Shown here: one piece after another, positions 8,122-18,231 of the stretch | Layout of the letters: every line of letters starts with the position of its first letter | How positions within the stretch are numbered: position 1 is the first letter of the stretch | NCBI GenBank assembly: GCA_963810755.1 | Contig: CAWEOP010000003.1 | Coordinates: 372,001-436,000, forward strand | Origin: FEN-1219 sp963810755 | GTDB taxonomy: Bacteria > Pseudomonadota > Gammaproteobacteria > Steroidobacterales > Rariloculaceae | Length of the DNA: 64,000 nt | Reading direction: 5' to 3' | Notes under the pieces: model-generated | What the model saw: only the letters and a program-made list of their open reading frames with translations | Database searches by the model: none | Told to the model about the DNA's origin: nothing | Made by a program: the position numbers and the translations under genes

Positions 8122-9456
8122 CTAACGAGCTTTGAATTCCAGCGCGCGTGCGGCGCGGTTACCGACCGGCTGGCCATCGCGACAGACGGTCGTGCCGTTC
8201 ACGACGGTCAAGGCGATACGGGAGTGAAACTCGGTGCCTTCGAGCGGCGACCAACCGCACTTGTAGCGGATCTGTGCGGCATCGACGCGCGTCGGGGCGT
8301 GCAAATCGACCGCGACGAGGTCGGCGAAATAGCCCTCGCGCACGAATCCACGGTCCACGATTCCGAACAACGTTGCCGGATTGTGTGCTGCTTTCTCCAC
8401 GATCTTCTCGAGGCTGAACAGCCCGTCGCGGTGCTGCTCGAGCAGCATCAAGAGAGAGTGCTGCACGAGCGGCAGACCCGACGGCGCCTCGAAATAGCCG
8501 CGCGCCTTCTCGCCGAGCGTGTGCGGAGCGTGGTCCGTCGCGATCACGTCGATCGTGTCCGCGACGACGGCGCGTCGCAGCGCCTCGCGATCCGCCGCGC
8601 TCTTGATCGCGGGATTGCATTTGATCCGCGTGCCGAGATCCGCGTAGCTCGATTCCTCGAACCACAGATGGTGCACGCACACCTCCGCCGTCACTCGTTT
8701 GCTCGCGATCGGCCCCGTGTCGAACAGCGCGAGCTCGCGCTCCGTGCTCAAGTGCAGCACGTGCAGTCGCGTGCCGTGGCGGCGCGCGAGCCCCACTGCA
8801 AGCGACGAGGACTTGTAGCAAGCCTCGGCGGAGCGTATCCGGGGGTGCTCCGCGATCGGCACAGCATCGCCCCAACGCTCGCGCGCGCGTTGCTCGGCCT
8901 CCCAAATCATCGGCGAGTCCTCGCAGTGCGTCGCGACCGGCAGCCGCGCCTCGCGGAAGATCCCGTCGAGCGTGGCGGGGTCGTCGACGAGCATGTTGCC
9001 CGTCGACGCGCCCATGAAGACCTTGATCCCGCACGCGTCCGCGTGTCCGACGCGGCGGATTTCCTCGAGGTTGGTGTTCGTCGCGCCGAGGTAGAAACCG
9101 TAGTTGACGTGACAGGTAGCCGCCGCGATCTTGCGTTTCTCGGCAAGTGCCGCGCGGTCCGTCGTCGGCGGCGTGGTGTTCGGCATTTCCAGGAAGCTCG
9201 TGACGCCGCCGCAGGTCGCCGCGAGCGACTCGGTCGCGAGCGTTGCCTTGTGAGTGAGGCCGGGCTCGCGGCAATGCACCTGACCGTCGATGATCCCTGG
9301 CAGTAGGTGCTTACCCGCAAGATCGACGACCTCGGCGCCCGCCGGAACGGCACCCGCGCCCACGCGCTCGATCCGATCGCCGCGGATCAGCACGTCCGTC
9401 TCGACGGATCGTCCTTCGTTGACGAGCGTGGCGTTGACGAGCGACAGCGCGTTCAT
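8122..9456 (-). CDS. Dihydroorotase (cyclic amidohydrolase family)
   Basis: 444 residues of the class I dihydroorotase/allantoinase type, which closes carbamoyl-aspartate to dihydroorotate in pyrimidine synthesis. Visible features: LLPGIIDGQVHCREPG (Q59-V60-H61 in place of the usual HxH), MPNTTPPT, carboxylated-lysine site K145 (IKVFMGAS), metal ligands H177 (THCED) and H235 (HVLHLST), and catalytic D308 (ATDHAPH). The Gln at 59 is, as far as I recall, typical of a subgroup annotated as dihydroorotase. It overlaps the stop of the following iminopeptidase gene by 4 bases (ATGA), so the two are probably cotranslated. An allantoinase-like role is less likely but possible. Confidence 0.85.
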   Translation of the reverse strand: MNALSLVNATLVNEGRSVETDVLIRGDRIERVGAGAVPAGAEVVDLAGKHLLPGIIDGQVHCREPGLTHKATLATESLAATCGGVTSFLEMPNTTPPTTDRAALAEKRKIAAATCHVNYGFYLGATNTNLEEIRRVGHADACGIKVFMGASTGNMLVDDPATLDGIFREARLPVATHCEDSPMIWEAEQRARERWGDAVPIAEHPRIRSAEACYKSSSLAVGLARRHGTRLHVLHLSTERELALFDTGPIASKRVTAEVCVHHLWFEESSYADLGTRIKCNPAIKSAADREALRRAVVADTIDVIATDHAPHTLGEKARGYFEAPSGLPLVQHSLLMLLEQHRDGLFSLEKIVEKAAHNPATLFGIVDRGFVREGYFADLVAVDLHAPTRVDAAQIRYKCGWSPLEGTEFHSRIALTVVNGTTVCRDGQPVGNRAARALEFKAR

Positions 9457-10424
9457 TTTGCGCCCTTACGCGGCGGGCTCAGGAACCGATCCGTCGCCGC
9501 GACGAGCTCCGCCGTGATGCCGGGCTCGTAGGCCGAGTGGCCCGCGTCGACGACGACGCGAAAATCGGCTTCGGGCCAGCGCTCGTGCAGCTCCCAGGCG
9601 CTCTCGATCGGGCAAACGACGTCGTAGCGACCCTGCACTATGACCGCGGGAATCTGGCGAATCGCATCGACGCCGCGCAGCAGCTGATCCTCTCCGGTGA
9701 AAAATCCGCGATTCACGAAGTAGTGTGTCTCGATGCGCGCGAGCGCAAGCGCGAACTCGGGACTCCCGAATTGGTTGGCACGCTCGGGGTTCGGCCACAG
9801 CGAGCTCGTGGCGCCCTCCCAAACCGACCACGCGCGCGCTGCCGCGAGCTGTTCGGCCGGGGGCGCATCGAGCAGGCGGCGGTGATATGCCCCGAGCAAA
9901 TCGCCGCGCTCCGCCTCAGGAATCGGCGCGAGGAAGGACTGCCAATGCTCGGGGAACAACATGCTCGCACCGTTCTGGTAGAACCAATCGAGCTCCTTGC
10001 GTCGCAGCAAGAAGATCCCGCGCAGGACGAGCTCGCTGACCGCGAGCGGATGGGTCTGCGAGTAGGCGAGCGCGAGCGTGCTGCCCCACGACCCGCCAAA
10101 CACGAGCCAGCGGTCGATCGCGAGACGCCGGCGCAACGCTTCCATGTCCGCGACGAGATCCCAGGTCGTGTTCGCCTCGAGCGATGCATGCGGGCGGCTG
10201 CGGCCGGAGCCGCGCTGATCGAACACCACGATCCGGTAGCCCGCCGGATCGAAGAAGCGCCGCGCGTTGACGTCGCCGCCGGCACCGGGACCGCCGTGCA
10301 CGAACAGCGCGGGTTTGCCCTGCGGGTTGCCCGACTGCTCGTAGTAGATCTCGTGCCCCGCGCCCGCCTTGAGATAGCCGCTGTCGAACGGTTCGATGGG
10401 TGCGTACAGCTCACGTCTCTTCAC
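9453..10424 (-). CDS. pip: Proline iminopeptidase
   Basis: 323-residue cytoplasmic alpha/beta hydrolase of peptidase family S33, which removes N-terminal proline from peptides. Family markers: FVHGGPGAGG (oxyanion loop), DQRGSGRS, nucleophile elbow GGSWGS, PHASLEANTTWDLVADMEALR, and the C-terminal acid and histidine (QGRYDVVCP, DAGHSAYEPG). Length is normal. It is the upstream gene of a two-gene unit with dihydroorotase, overlapping by 4 bases. Confidence 0.93.
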   Translation of the reverse strand: MKRRELYAPIEPFDSGYLKAGAGHEIYYEQSGNPQGKPALFVHGGPGAGGDVNARRFFDPAGYRIVVFDQRGSGRSRPHASLEANTTWDLVADMEALRRRLAIDRWLVFGGSWGSTLALAYSQTHPLAVSELVLRGIFLLRRKELDWFYQNGASMLFPEHWQSFLAPIPEAERGDLLGAYHRRLLDAPPAEQLAAARAWSVWEGATSSLWPNPERANQFGSPEFALALARIETHYFVNRGFFTGEDQLLRGVDAIRQIPAVIVQGRYDVVCPIESAWELHERWPEADFRVVVDAGHSAYEPGITAELVAATDRFLSPPRKGAK

Positions 10425-10720
10425 TTTGATTCGTTACTCCTCGCGCCCGGTCGCTTCGTCGCGTCGAGCGTCGCGCTTATACTTCGGCGCCCGCGCGAAC
10501 TGCTCGGGCGGGACCCCAGCGGGATTGCGGGCCGCCGGCGCTGGCTGCTGAACGGCCGACAGAATGCCACCGCGACCGTCGCGCGCGCCACCCGTCTGCT
10601 ATCGCATTCGTACCCTGGGCGTTTCGTACCCTTAAGTTCAGGCGGCGCCGAGGCACGGCCTCGGAACTCGAGCCCGCAACCGCAGTCTTTATCCGCGCTC
10701 GGGCCGCGGAGGGAGCTCCG
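10425..10720. other. Intergenic region between pip and the M16 peptidase gene
   Basis: 296 bases between two divergently oriented genes. It should contain both promoters. I see no convincing -10/-35 pair, operator or RNA gene. The stretch CGTACCCTTAAGTTCA (near 10627-10642) is the least G+C-rich part. Confidence 0.4.
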
Positions 10721-13450
10721 ATGAAACGATTGTTCGCGTTCGCTTGCCTCTGGCTCTGCGCGTCGCCATCGGCCTTCGCCGCAGGCCCAGAGATCTCGTT
10801 CGACGAGTTCTACCTCGACAACGGCCTGCGCGTGATCGTGCACGAGGACCGCAAGGCGCCGATCGTCGCTGTCACGATCTGGTACCACGTCGGCTCGAAA
10901 AACGAGGCGCCGGGCAAGACGGGCTTCGCACACCTGTTCGAGCACCTGATGTTCAACGGCAGCGAGAATCACAACGACGAATACTTCCGGCCATTTCAGG
11001 AGATCGGCGCCACGAGCATGAACGGCACCACTGACATCGACCGCACGAACTATTTCGAGACCGTGCCGAGCACCGGCGTCGACCTCGCGCTTTGGATGGA
11101 ATCCGATCGAATGGGTCACCTGCTCGGCGCGATCGATCAGGGCAAGCTCGACGAGCAGCGCGGCGTCGTCCAGAACGAGAAGCGTCAGGGCGACAACCAG
11201 CCGTACGGCAAGGTCATGGAGCAGATCGTGTCGAATCTGTTTCCGCCGGGGCACCCCTACTCGTGGGACACGATCGGCTCGATGGACGACTTGAATGCCG
11301 CGAGCCTCGAAGACGTGAAGCGCTGGTTCCAGACCTACTACGGCCCGAACAACGCGACGCTCGTGCTCGCGGGCGATATCGACGTCGCGACCGCGAAAGA
11401 TAAGGTGCAGCACTTTTTCGGCGACATCCCGCCGGGTCCGCCGCTCAACACGCGTGACCGCTGGATCCCGAACGACGTGCCCGCGAGCCGGATCATCATG
11501 CAGGATCGCGTGCCCGAGGCCCGTCTGTACAAAGTGTGGCGCGGCCCCGAATGGCGCAGCGACGACACCACCCTAATGGAGCTCGTGGACGCAGTGCTGA
11601 CGTCCGGCAAGACGTCGCGGCTATACAAACGCCTCGTCTACGACGATCAGATCGCGACCGACGCGGGCGCGTTCTCGCTCACTGGCGAGATCGCGGGCGC
11701 ATACATCGTCTACGCGACCGTGGCGAACGCGAAAGACATCCCGCAAGGTCGAAAGCGTCGCTCGACGAGGAGCTCGCTCGGTTCCTCCGGGAGGGCCCGA
11801 CGCGCGCGGAGCTCGAGCGCGTCCGCACCGAGATCGAAGGTTCGTTCATCCGCGGCATCGAGCAAGTCGGCGGCTTCCGCGGCAAGTCGAACATCCTCGC
11901 GGAAAATGCGGTGTTCGGCGGCCGCCCCGACTTCTACAAACATTCGCTGGACGTGCTGAGCTCCGCGACGCCCGAGCAGTTGCGCGCGACGGCTCGCCGC
12001 TGGCTCACGGGCAACGCGCTCGCGCTCGAAGTACATCCGTTCGCCGAGACGCTCGCCGCGAACGGCGGCGGCGCGGACCGAACGAGGCTGCCGATGCCGG
12101 CGACGTTCCCGCAGACGTCCTTCCCCTCACTCAGCCGCGCAAGCTTGAGCAACGGCATGCGGATAATCGTCGCCGAGCGTCATGCGGTTCCAGTCGTCCA
12201 GCTCAGCCTGCAGCTCGACTCGGGCTTCGCGTCCGATCAGTTCGCCACGCCCGGCGTCGCAAGCGTCGCGATGGAGATGCTCGACGAAGGCACCGCGACG
12301 ATGGATGCGCTCGAGATCAGCGACACGCTCGCGGGCCTCGGCGCAGACCTCGCGACCGGCGCGAATCTCGACTACTCCGTCGTGAGCCTGTCGGCGCTCA
12401 AGGAGCATCTCGACGCGTCGCTCGCCGTGTACGCCGACGTGATCCTGAATCCTGCGTTCGCGGTTCAAGATCTCGACCGCGTCAAACGCTTGGCGGTGGC
12501 AGGCATCCAGCAGGAGAAGAGCACGCCGACCGACATGGCGCTGCGGATCCTGCCGCGTCTGCTCTACGGCGACGGCAACGCGTACTCGCTCGCGATGACG
12601 GGCTCCGGGCACCGAAGAGTCCGTCGCCGCGATCACGCGCGCGGATCTCGTCAAGTTCCACGACAGCTGGTTCAAGCCGAACAACGCGACGCTGATCGTC
12701 GTCGGCGACACGACGCTCGCCGAAATCCAGCCGAAGCTCGAGGCGCTGTTCGCGCGCTGGAAGCCGGGCGAAGTGCCGAGAAAAACGCTGCCCGACGCCG
12801 CGCTGCCCGCGAAGCCGCGCGTATTCCTGATCGACCGGCCCGGATCCGAGCAAACGACGATCATCGCGGGCCATCTCGTGCCGGCCAAGAATCCTCGTGA
12901 CGACATCGCGGTCGACGCCGCCAACGACATCCTCGGCGGCGCGTTCACCTCGCGGATCAACATGAATCTGCGCGAGGACAAGTCTTGGTCGTACGGCGCC
13001 GACACGGTGATCGTCGATACGCAAGCGCAGCGCCCGTTCCTCGTGATCGCGCCGGTGCAGGCGGACAAAACCGCCGAAGCGATGCTCGAAATCGGGAAAG
13101 AGCTCGACGCCTATCTCGGCAGCCGGCGCGCCACGGCGGAGGAAGTCGCGACGAGCAAGAACGGCAGCATCCTGACGCTGCCGGGGCGCTGGGAGACCGC
13201 GCGCGCAGTCGCGCGCGATATCGCGGCGCTCGTGCGCTTCCGCTTGCCGGACGATTATTGGTCGCGCTACGCGGAACTCGTCGCGGCTCTCGATGTCGAT
13301 GGGGTCAACGCGGCGGCCCAGCGGACTCTCGCGCCCGACAAGCTAACGTGGGTGGTCGTCGGCGATCTCGGAGTGATCGAAGACAAGGTCAAGGCGCTCG
13401 GACTCGGCGAGATCAGCGTGATCGACGTCGACGGCCGCTCGGTAGATTAA
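10721..13450 (+). pseudogene. M16 zinc peptidase (two-domain, insulinase-like), frameshifted twice
   Basis: A periplasmic pitrilysin-like peptidase. It has a signal peptide (cleavage near AFA-AGP), then an active M16 domain with HLFEH (His71, Glu74, His75) and a downstream conserved Glu in EQRGVVQNEK, then a second M16 domain without the zinc motif. The reading frame breaks at about 11745-11760 (after NAKDIPQG, one base lost) and at about 12607-12609 (an extra G in a GGG run). Reading across both gives one continuous protein of about 909 residues ending at 13450. Codon use stays protein-like between the breaks, so these are either sequencing errors or very recent mutations. Confidence 0.85.
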
Positions 13451-13563
13451 AAAACGTTCATGCGCTACGCGGGCTCGAGTCTTGAAAGACAGTTAGGCTG
13501 TATGCAGAATTCGCCGCTCCGCAACTCCGATTCGTCCGTCAACAACTCGCCGGCAGTCATCCC

Positions 13564-14286
13564 ATGATCGAGTGTCAGGGCCTCACCAAACAGTATGGTC
13601 GGCTCAAAGCCGTCGACGATTTGAGCTTCCGAGTAGAGCCCGGCGAGGTACTCGGTTTCTTGGGTCCGAACGGCGCCGGCAAGACCACCACGATGCGGAT
13701 CGTGGCCGGGTTTCTCTCCGCGACGTCCGGGACGGTGAAGGTCTCGGGCTTCGACGTCGAGACGCAGGCCACGCAGGCCAAGAGCCGAATCGGGTATCTG
13801 CCCGAAGGCGCGCCGAGCTATCCCGAGATGACTCCGCGCTCTTTCCTCGACTTCATCGCGGCAGCGCGGAACCTTTCGCCTGAGCGCCGGCGCAAACGCC
13901 TCGATGAGGTGATCGGCCTCCTGCACCTCGAGCGCGTGCTCGATCAGACAATCGAGACGCTCTCGAAAGGTTACCGGCGGCGCGTCGGCGTCGCTCAAGC
14001 GATCTTGCACGACCCCGAGGTGCTGATCCTCGACGAGCCGACCGACGGCCTCGATCCGAACCAGAAGCACGAGGTTCGCGAGCTGATCGGCCGGATGGCG
14101 AAGAACAAGATCATCGTGATCTCGACCCATTTGCTCGAGGAAGTCGAAGCAGTCTGCAACCGCGCGATCATCATCGCGCACGGCAAGATCCTCGCCGACG
14201 ACACTCCGAAGGGCCTTGCGTCGCGAGTACCGTCCGGCCGGCTCGACGAGGTGTTTCGGTCGATCACGGGCGGAGCAGCTGCATGA
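13564..14286 (+). CDS. GldA-type ABC transporter ATP-binding protein
   Basis: 240-residue ATPase of an ABC exporter. Walker A GPNGAGKTT (about 36-44), Q-loop region, signature LSKGYRRRVG, Walker B VLILDEP and the H-loop STH are all present. It begins a four-gene unit: ATPase, permease, GldG-like auxiliary protein and DUF4340 protein, with 4-base overlaps at the first and third junctions. Similar sets are common in proteobacteria that do not glide, and the substrate is unknown. Confidence 0.93.
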   Translation: MIECQGLTKQYGRLKAVDDLSFRVEPGEVLGFLGPNGAGKTTTMRIVAGFLSATSGTVKVSGFDVETQATQAKSRIGYLPEGAPSYPEMTPRSFLDFIAAARNLSPERRRKRLDEVIGLLHLERVLDQTIETLSKGYRRRVGVAQAILHDPEVLILDEPTDGLDPNQKHEVRELIGRMAKNKIIVISTHLLEEVEAVCNRAIIIAHGKILADDTPKGLASRVPSGRLDEVFRSITGGAAA

Positions 14287-15020
14287 TGACGGGCATTTCC
14301 GCGGTTCTGAAGCGCGAGCTCGCGAGCTATTTCGCGACGCCGATCGCGTACGTGTTCATCGTGATCTTCTTGGCCGTGTCGGGCTGGTTCACGTTCTTTT
14401 TCGGCGCGTTCTACGAACGCGGCCAGGCGGACCTCGCGTCGTTCTTCACCTGGCATCCCTGGCTATTCTTGTTCCTCGTGCCCGCGCTCAGCATGCGGCT
14501 CTGGGCGGAGGAGCGAAAATCCGGAAGCATCGAGCTGCTGATGACATTGCCGATCGAAGCGTGGCAGGCGGTGCTCGGCAAATTCCTCGCCGCCTGGATT
14601 TTCACGGGTATCGCGATCGCGCTCACGTTCCCCATGTGGATTACGGTCAACTATCTCGGCTCGCCCGACAACGGGGTGATCTTTGCTGCGTATGTCGGCA
14701 GCTTCTTGATGGCCGGCGGCTTTCTCGCGGTCGGCTCGTGCCTCTCGGCCGCGACCAAGAATCAGGTCATCGCGTTTATCCTCTCGGTCGTGGTGTGCAT
14801 GCTCTTCTTGATCGCGGGCTTCGAGCCCGTGCTGGACCTCTTCACGGGCTGGGCCCCGCCGCTATTCGTCGACGCGATCGCGAGCCTCGGCTTCCTCACC
14901 CACTTCGGCAACATCAACAAAGGCGTGATCGACATCCGCGACCTCGTGTACTTCGGGTTGCTGATTTGGGCATTCCTGTATGCCAACACGATCGTCCTGC
15001 AATTGAAGAAAGCCGACTGA
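14283..15020 (+). CDS. GldF-type ABC transporter permease
   Basis: 245-residue integral membrane protein with about six helices, of the ABC-2/GldF type (ISAVLKRELASYF at the N-terminus, SMRLWAEERKSGSIELLMTLP in the conserved cytoplasmic segment). It pairs with the ATPase just upstream, whose stop codon overlaps its start by 4 bases. Its role is export or membrane-linked work with the GldG-like partner; the substrate is unknown. Confidence 0.92.
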   Translation: MMTGISAVLKRELASYFATPIAYVFIVIFLAVSGWFTFFFGAFYERGQADLASFFTWHPWLFLFLVPALSMRLWAEERKSGSIELLMTLPIEAWQAVLGKFLAAWIFTGIAIALTFPMWITVNYLGSPDNGVIFAAYVGSFLMAGGFLAVGSCLSAATKNQVIAFILSVVVCMLFLIAGFEPVLDLFTGWAPPLFVDAIASLGFLTHFGNINKGVIDIRDLVYFGLLIWAFLYANTIVLQLKKAD

Positions 15021-15033
15021 TGAGACCGCAGCG

Positions 15034-16923
15034 ATGACTACGCGCTCCCGGAAACGAATCGGATATTCGACACTCGTAGTGTTGTTCGCCGCGTTCATCG
15101 TGGCCGTGATCGCGAGCAACGTGCTCTTGCGCGGCCTGCGGATCGACCTCACGGACAATCAGCTCTACACGTTGTCTCCGGGCACGCGCAAGCTGCTCCA
15201 GGGGATCGACGAGCCGATCAATCTGTACCTGTTCTTCTCGACGCAGGCGACCTCGAATCTGCCCGCGCTGCGCGCCTATGCGAATCGCGTGACCGAAACG
15301 CTCGAGGAGTTCGCCGCGCAGGCGCCCGAAGGCCGGCTCGTGTTGCACGTCGTCGATCCCGTCCCGTACTCGGAGGATGAAGATCGCGCGGAGCAGTTCG
15401 GTCTGCAGGCCGCGAACATCGGGCAAGGCGGCGAGGGCGTCTACTTCGGCCTCGCGGGCTCGAACAGCGTCGGCACGACGGACACGATTCCGTTCTTCCA
15501 GCCCGATCCCGCGAAGGAAGCGTTCCTCGAATACGACCTCGCGAAGCTCGTCTACAACCTCGCGCATCCGCAGAAGCCGGCCGTAGCCCTGCTCTCCGGC
15601 GCACCGATCGCCGGCAGCTTCGACCCGCAGACGCAGCAGCCGACGCAGGCGTGGGTGATCGTCGAGCAAGCGCGTCAGCTGTTCGACCTTCGCACGCTGC
15701 AGCCGAGCACGCTCAAAATAGACGACGACGTGAACGTGCTCTGGGTCGTGCATCCCACGATGCTCGACGACTCGACGCTCTACGCGATCGACCAGTTCGT
15801 GCTGCGGGGCGGCCGCGCCCTGATTTTCGTCGACCCCGACGCGGAGATCCTCGCGCAGTCGCAGGATCCGGCCGGGTTCGGCGGCACGCCGAGCTCGAAC
15901 CTCGAGCGGTTGTTCGCGACCTGGGGCGTGCAGTTCTCGCCGATGGAAGTGGTTGCCGATAGCCGTTACGCGCTCAGTATCCGCGGCGGCACGCGGCCGG
16001 TCCGCCACATCGGGCTGATCGGCCTCGACATGGAAGCCATGAGTCAGCAGGACGTGATCAGCTCGGGGCTCGGCCAAGTAAACCTCGGCTTGGCGGGGTA
16101 CTTCACGCTCGCTGACGGAGCCGCCACGAAGCTCACGCCCCTGCTCACGTCGAGCATGGAATCCGCGACGCTGCCGGTGGAACGCTTCCAATTCCTTCCC
16201 GATCCCGGCGAGCTGTTGAACGGGTTCAGGCCGAGCGGCAAGCAATACGTGCTCGCGGCGCGCCTCGAAGGCCCACTGAAAACCGCGTTCCCCGATGGCC
16301 CGCCGTCGGCGCCCGAGCGCGAGGCACCGGTCGACGAGACACTGAAGGCCGCGCACCGTGCGTCGGCTGAAAACGGCAATGTCGTGCTCGTCGGCGATGT
16401 CGACATCCTGAGCGACCGCCTCTGGGTGCAAGTGCAGAACTTCCTCGGACAGCGCATCGTCCAGGCGTTCTCGAACAACGGCGATTTCGTGATCAACGCG
16501 CTCGACAACCTGGCGGGCAGCGCCGACCTGATCGGCCTCCGGAGCCGCGCGACGTACACCCGCAGCTTCACGACGGTCGACGAGCTGCGCCGCGTCGCGG
16601 ATGCGCGTTTCCGCGAAACCGAGACGCAGCTCCAAGCGGAGTTGACCGAGACGGAACGCAAGCTCGGTGAGCTCCAAAGCGCGCGCAACGACAAGGGCTC
16701 GCTGCTGATGAGCTCCGAGCAGCAGGCCGAGGTTCAGCGCTTCCTCGACGAGCAGCTGCGGATTCGCCAGGAGCTGCGCACGGTGCGCCGCAACCTCGAC
16801 CAAGACATCGACAGCCTCGGAACGAAGCTCAAGGTTCTAAACATCGCGGCGGTCCCGTTGTTGCTCACCGTGATCGCGCTCGTCGTGGTCTTCGTGCGGC
16901 GCAGCAAGAAGGCGGTGCGATGA
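15034..16923 (+). CDS. GldG-family ABC auxiliary protein
   Basis: 629 residues with an N-terminal membrane helix (about 12-32), a large periplasmic part of the ABC_transp_aux/GldG family (motifs DLTDNQLYTLSPGTRKLL, RALIFVDPDAE, NVVLVGDVDILSDRL), a coiled coil (about 525-600) and a C-terminal membrane helix (about 603-622). It is the third gene of the GldA/F/G/DUF4340 unit, 13 bases after the permease. The following gene overlaps its stop by 4 bases. Confidence 0.92.
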   Translation: MTTRSRKRIGYSTLVVLFAAFIVAVIASNVLLRGLRIDLTDNQLYTLSPGTRKLLQGIDEPINLYLFFSTQATSNLPALRAYANRVTETLEEFAAQAPEGRLVLHVVDPVPYSEDEDRAEQFGLQAANIGQGGEGVYFGLAGSNSVGTTDTIPFFQPDPAKEAFLEYDLAKLVYNLAHPQKPAVALLSGAPIAGSFDPQTQQPTQAWVIVEQARQLFDLRTLQPSTLKIDDDVNVLWVVHPTMLDDSTLYAIDQFVLRGGRALIFVDPDAEILAQSQDPAGFGGTPSSNLERLFATWGVQFSPMEVVADSRYALSIRGGTRPVRHIGLIGLDMEAMSQQDVISSGLGQVNLGLAGYFTLADGAATKLTPLLTSSMESATLPVERFQFLPDPGELLNGFRPSGKQYVLAARLEGPLKTAFPDGPPSAPEREAPVDETLKAAHRASAENGNVVLVGDVDILSDRLWVQVQNFLGQRIVQAFSNNGDFVINALDNLAGSADLIGLRSRATYTRSFTTVDELRRVADARFRETETQLQAELTETERKLGELQSARNDKGSLLMSSEQQAEVQRFLDEQLRIRQELRTVRRNLDQDIDSLGTKLKVLNIAAVPLLLTVIALVVVFVRRSKKAVR

Positions 16924-18086
16924 ATCAACGCGGCATCATCGGCCTACTCGTCGCGCTCGTAGTCCTCGGGCTGCTGGTGTTCTTCGTGCAGCGCGACCGC
17001 TCGCCTGCCTCGGGCGCCGGCGCGGCGCTCGTCCCGGGCCTGCAAGCAGCGCTCAACGACATCGAGCGCGTCACGCTGGCGAAGGCGGGCGGCGAAACGG
17101 TCGCCACGCTCGAGCGCCAGGGCGACGCATGGGTCGTCGCGGAGAAGGCCGGATACGCTGCCGATGTCGCCAAGCTGCGGCAAGGCCTGCGGACGCTCGC
17201 CGAGGCGAAGGTGCTCGAGACGAAGACGTCGAACGCGGCGTTTTACGACAAGCTCGGCGTCGAAGACGTCGCCCAGGCGAACGCAGGCGGAATCGCGGTA
17301 ACGGTCGTGGCTCCCGGCAAGGATTTCGGCTCGTTGATCCTCGGGAACGCGGTCGGCACGAAGCAGCGCTACGCGCGGCACGCGAGCGAGGCGCAGAGCG
17401 TGCTGCTCGACCGCAATCCCGATTTCCCGAAAAACACGTCGCAATGGCTCGACGCCAGCATCGTCGACGTTCGCCCAGAGCGGGTCCGGCAAGTCACGAT
17501 CAAGCACCCGGACGGCGAGACGGTCTCGATCTCGAAGGCGGAGGCGCCACCGAGCGACCTCACGCAAGGCACCGTCGTGAACTTCGGCGTCGCGGGCATC
17601 CCCGCCGGACGCGAGCTCCTCTATCCCGGTGTCGCGAACGTGATCGGCAGCTCGCTGCGCGAGCTGAACCTCGAGGACGTCGAGCGCGTCGACGGCGCGG
17701 CCCCCGAACGGCCCGTGCAAGTGGAGTTCAAGACCTTCGACGGGCTCGTCGTCAAAGCAGTTGGAACGTCGCGCGGCGAGGAAGACTGGGTGACCTTCGA
17801 AGCGAGCGTCGACGCGGACCAAGCCGCGCGCTTCGCGGCGCCGACCGCCGCCCAGCCTGAAGGCGGCGCCGCACCCGCGGCGGGCGCCGAGCCGAATGCA
17901 GCGGTTGCCGCGGCCGACGCCGCGAGCGCAGCCCCCGCGGCCGGCAACGGCGCGACCCATGCCGATCCAGCCGCCGAAGCGGAGCAAATCAACAAGCGCG
18001 TGGCGGGCTGGCGCTACAAGATCGCCGGATTCCAGTACGACCAGATGACGCGGCGGATGGCGGACCTGCTCAAGCCGGTAGGCTGA
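16920..18086 (+). CDS. DUF4340-domain membrane-anchored protein
   Basis: 388 residues. One N-terminal membrane helix (about 6-24) is followed by a periplasmic DUF4340 region, often found after GldG-like genes. An Ala/Pro-rich low-complexity linker (about 300-350) comes before a final conserved segment (KRVAGWRYKIAGFQYDQM). The function is unknown; its position implies that it works with the ABC complex. It starts in a 4-base overlap with the GldG-like gene. Confidence 0.9.
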   Translation: MNQRGIIGLLVALVVLGLLVFFVQRDRSPASGAGAALVPGLQAALNDIERVTLAKAGGETVATLERQGDAWVVAEKAGYAADVAKLRQGLRTLAEAKVLETKTSNAAFYDKLGVEDVAQANAGGIAVTVVAPGKDFGSLILGNAVGTKQRYARHASEAQSVLLDRNPDFPKNTSQWLDASIVDVRPERVRQVTIKHPDGETVSISKAEAPPSDLTQGTVVNFGVAGIPAGRELLYPGVANVIGSSLRELNLEDVERVDGAAPERPVQVEFKTFDGLVVKAVGTSRGEEDWVTFEASVDADQAARFAAPTAAQPEGGAAPAAGAEPNAAVAAADAASAAPAAGNGATHADPAAEAEQINKRVAGWRYKIAGFQYDQMTRRMADLLKPVG

Positions 18087-18231
18087 GCGCGGGTTCGCCG
18101 TCTCTAGCTCCCTGGGATCCCCACCTTAGATCGGCCCGCCCGCGTAACCCAACGGTCGTAGCCTTTAATCACCGTCCGGGCGACGAGTACACTGCAGCCC
18201 CGGCCGCCGTGTCCACCCCATCGCGTTTGCA

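Noticed and set aside
14914..16803. Very long open frame antisense to the GldG-like gene
   Set aside because: High-G+C shadow frame: Arg/Glu/Leu-rich with no domain, while the sense strand holds a clear GldG protein with membrane helices.
13564..18086. Gliding motility system
   Set aside because: Only the ABC part with GldG and DUF4340 is present; such sets are common in non-gliding proteobacteria.
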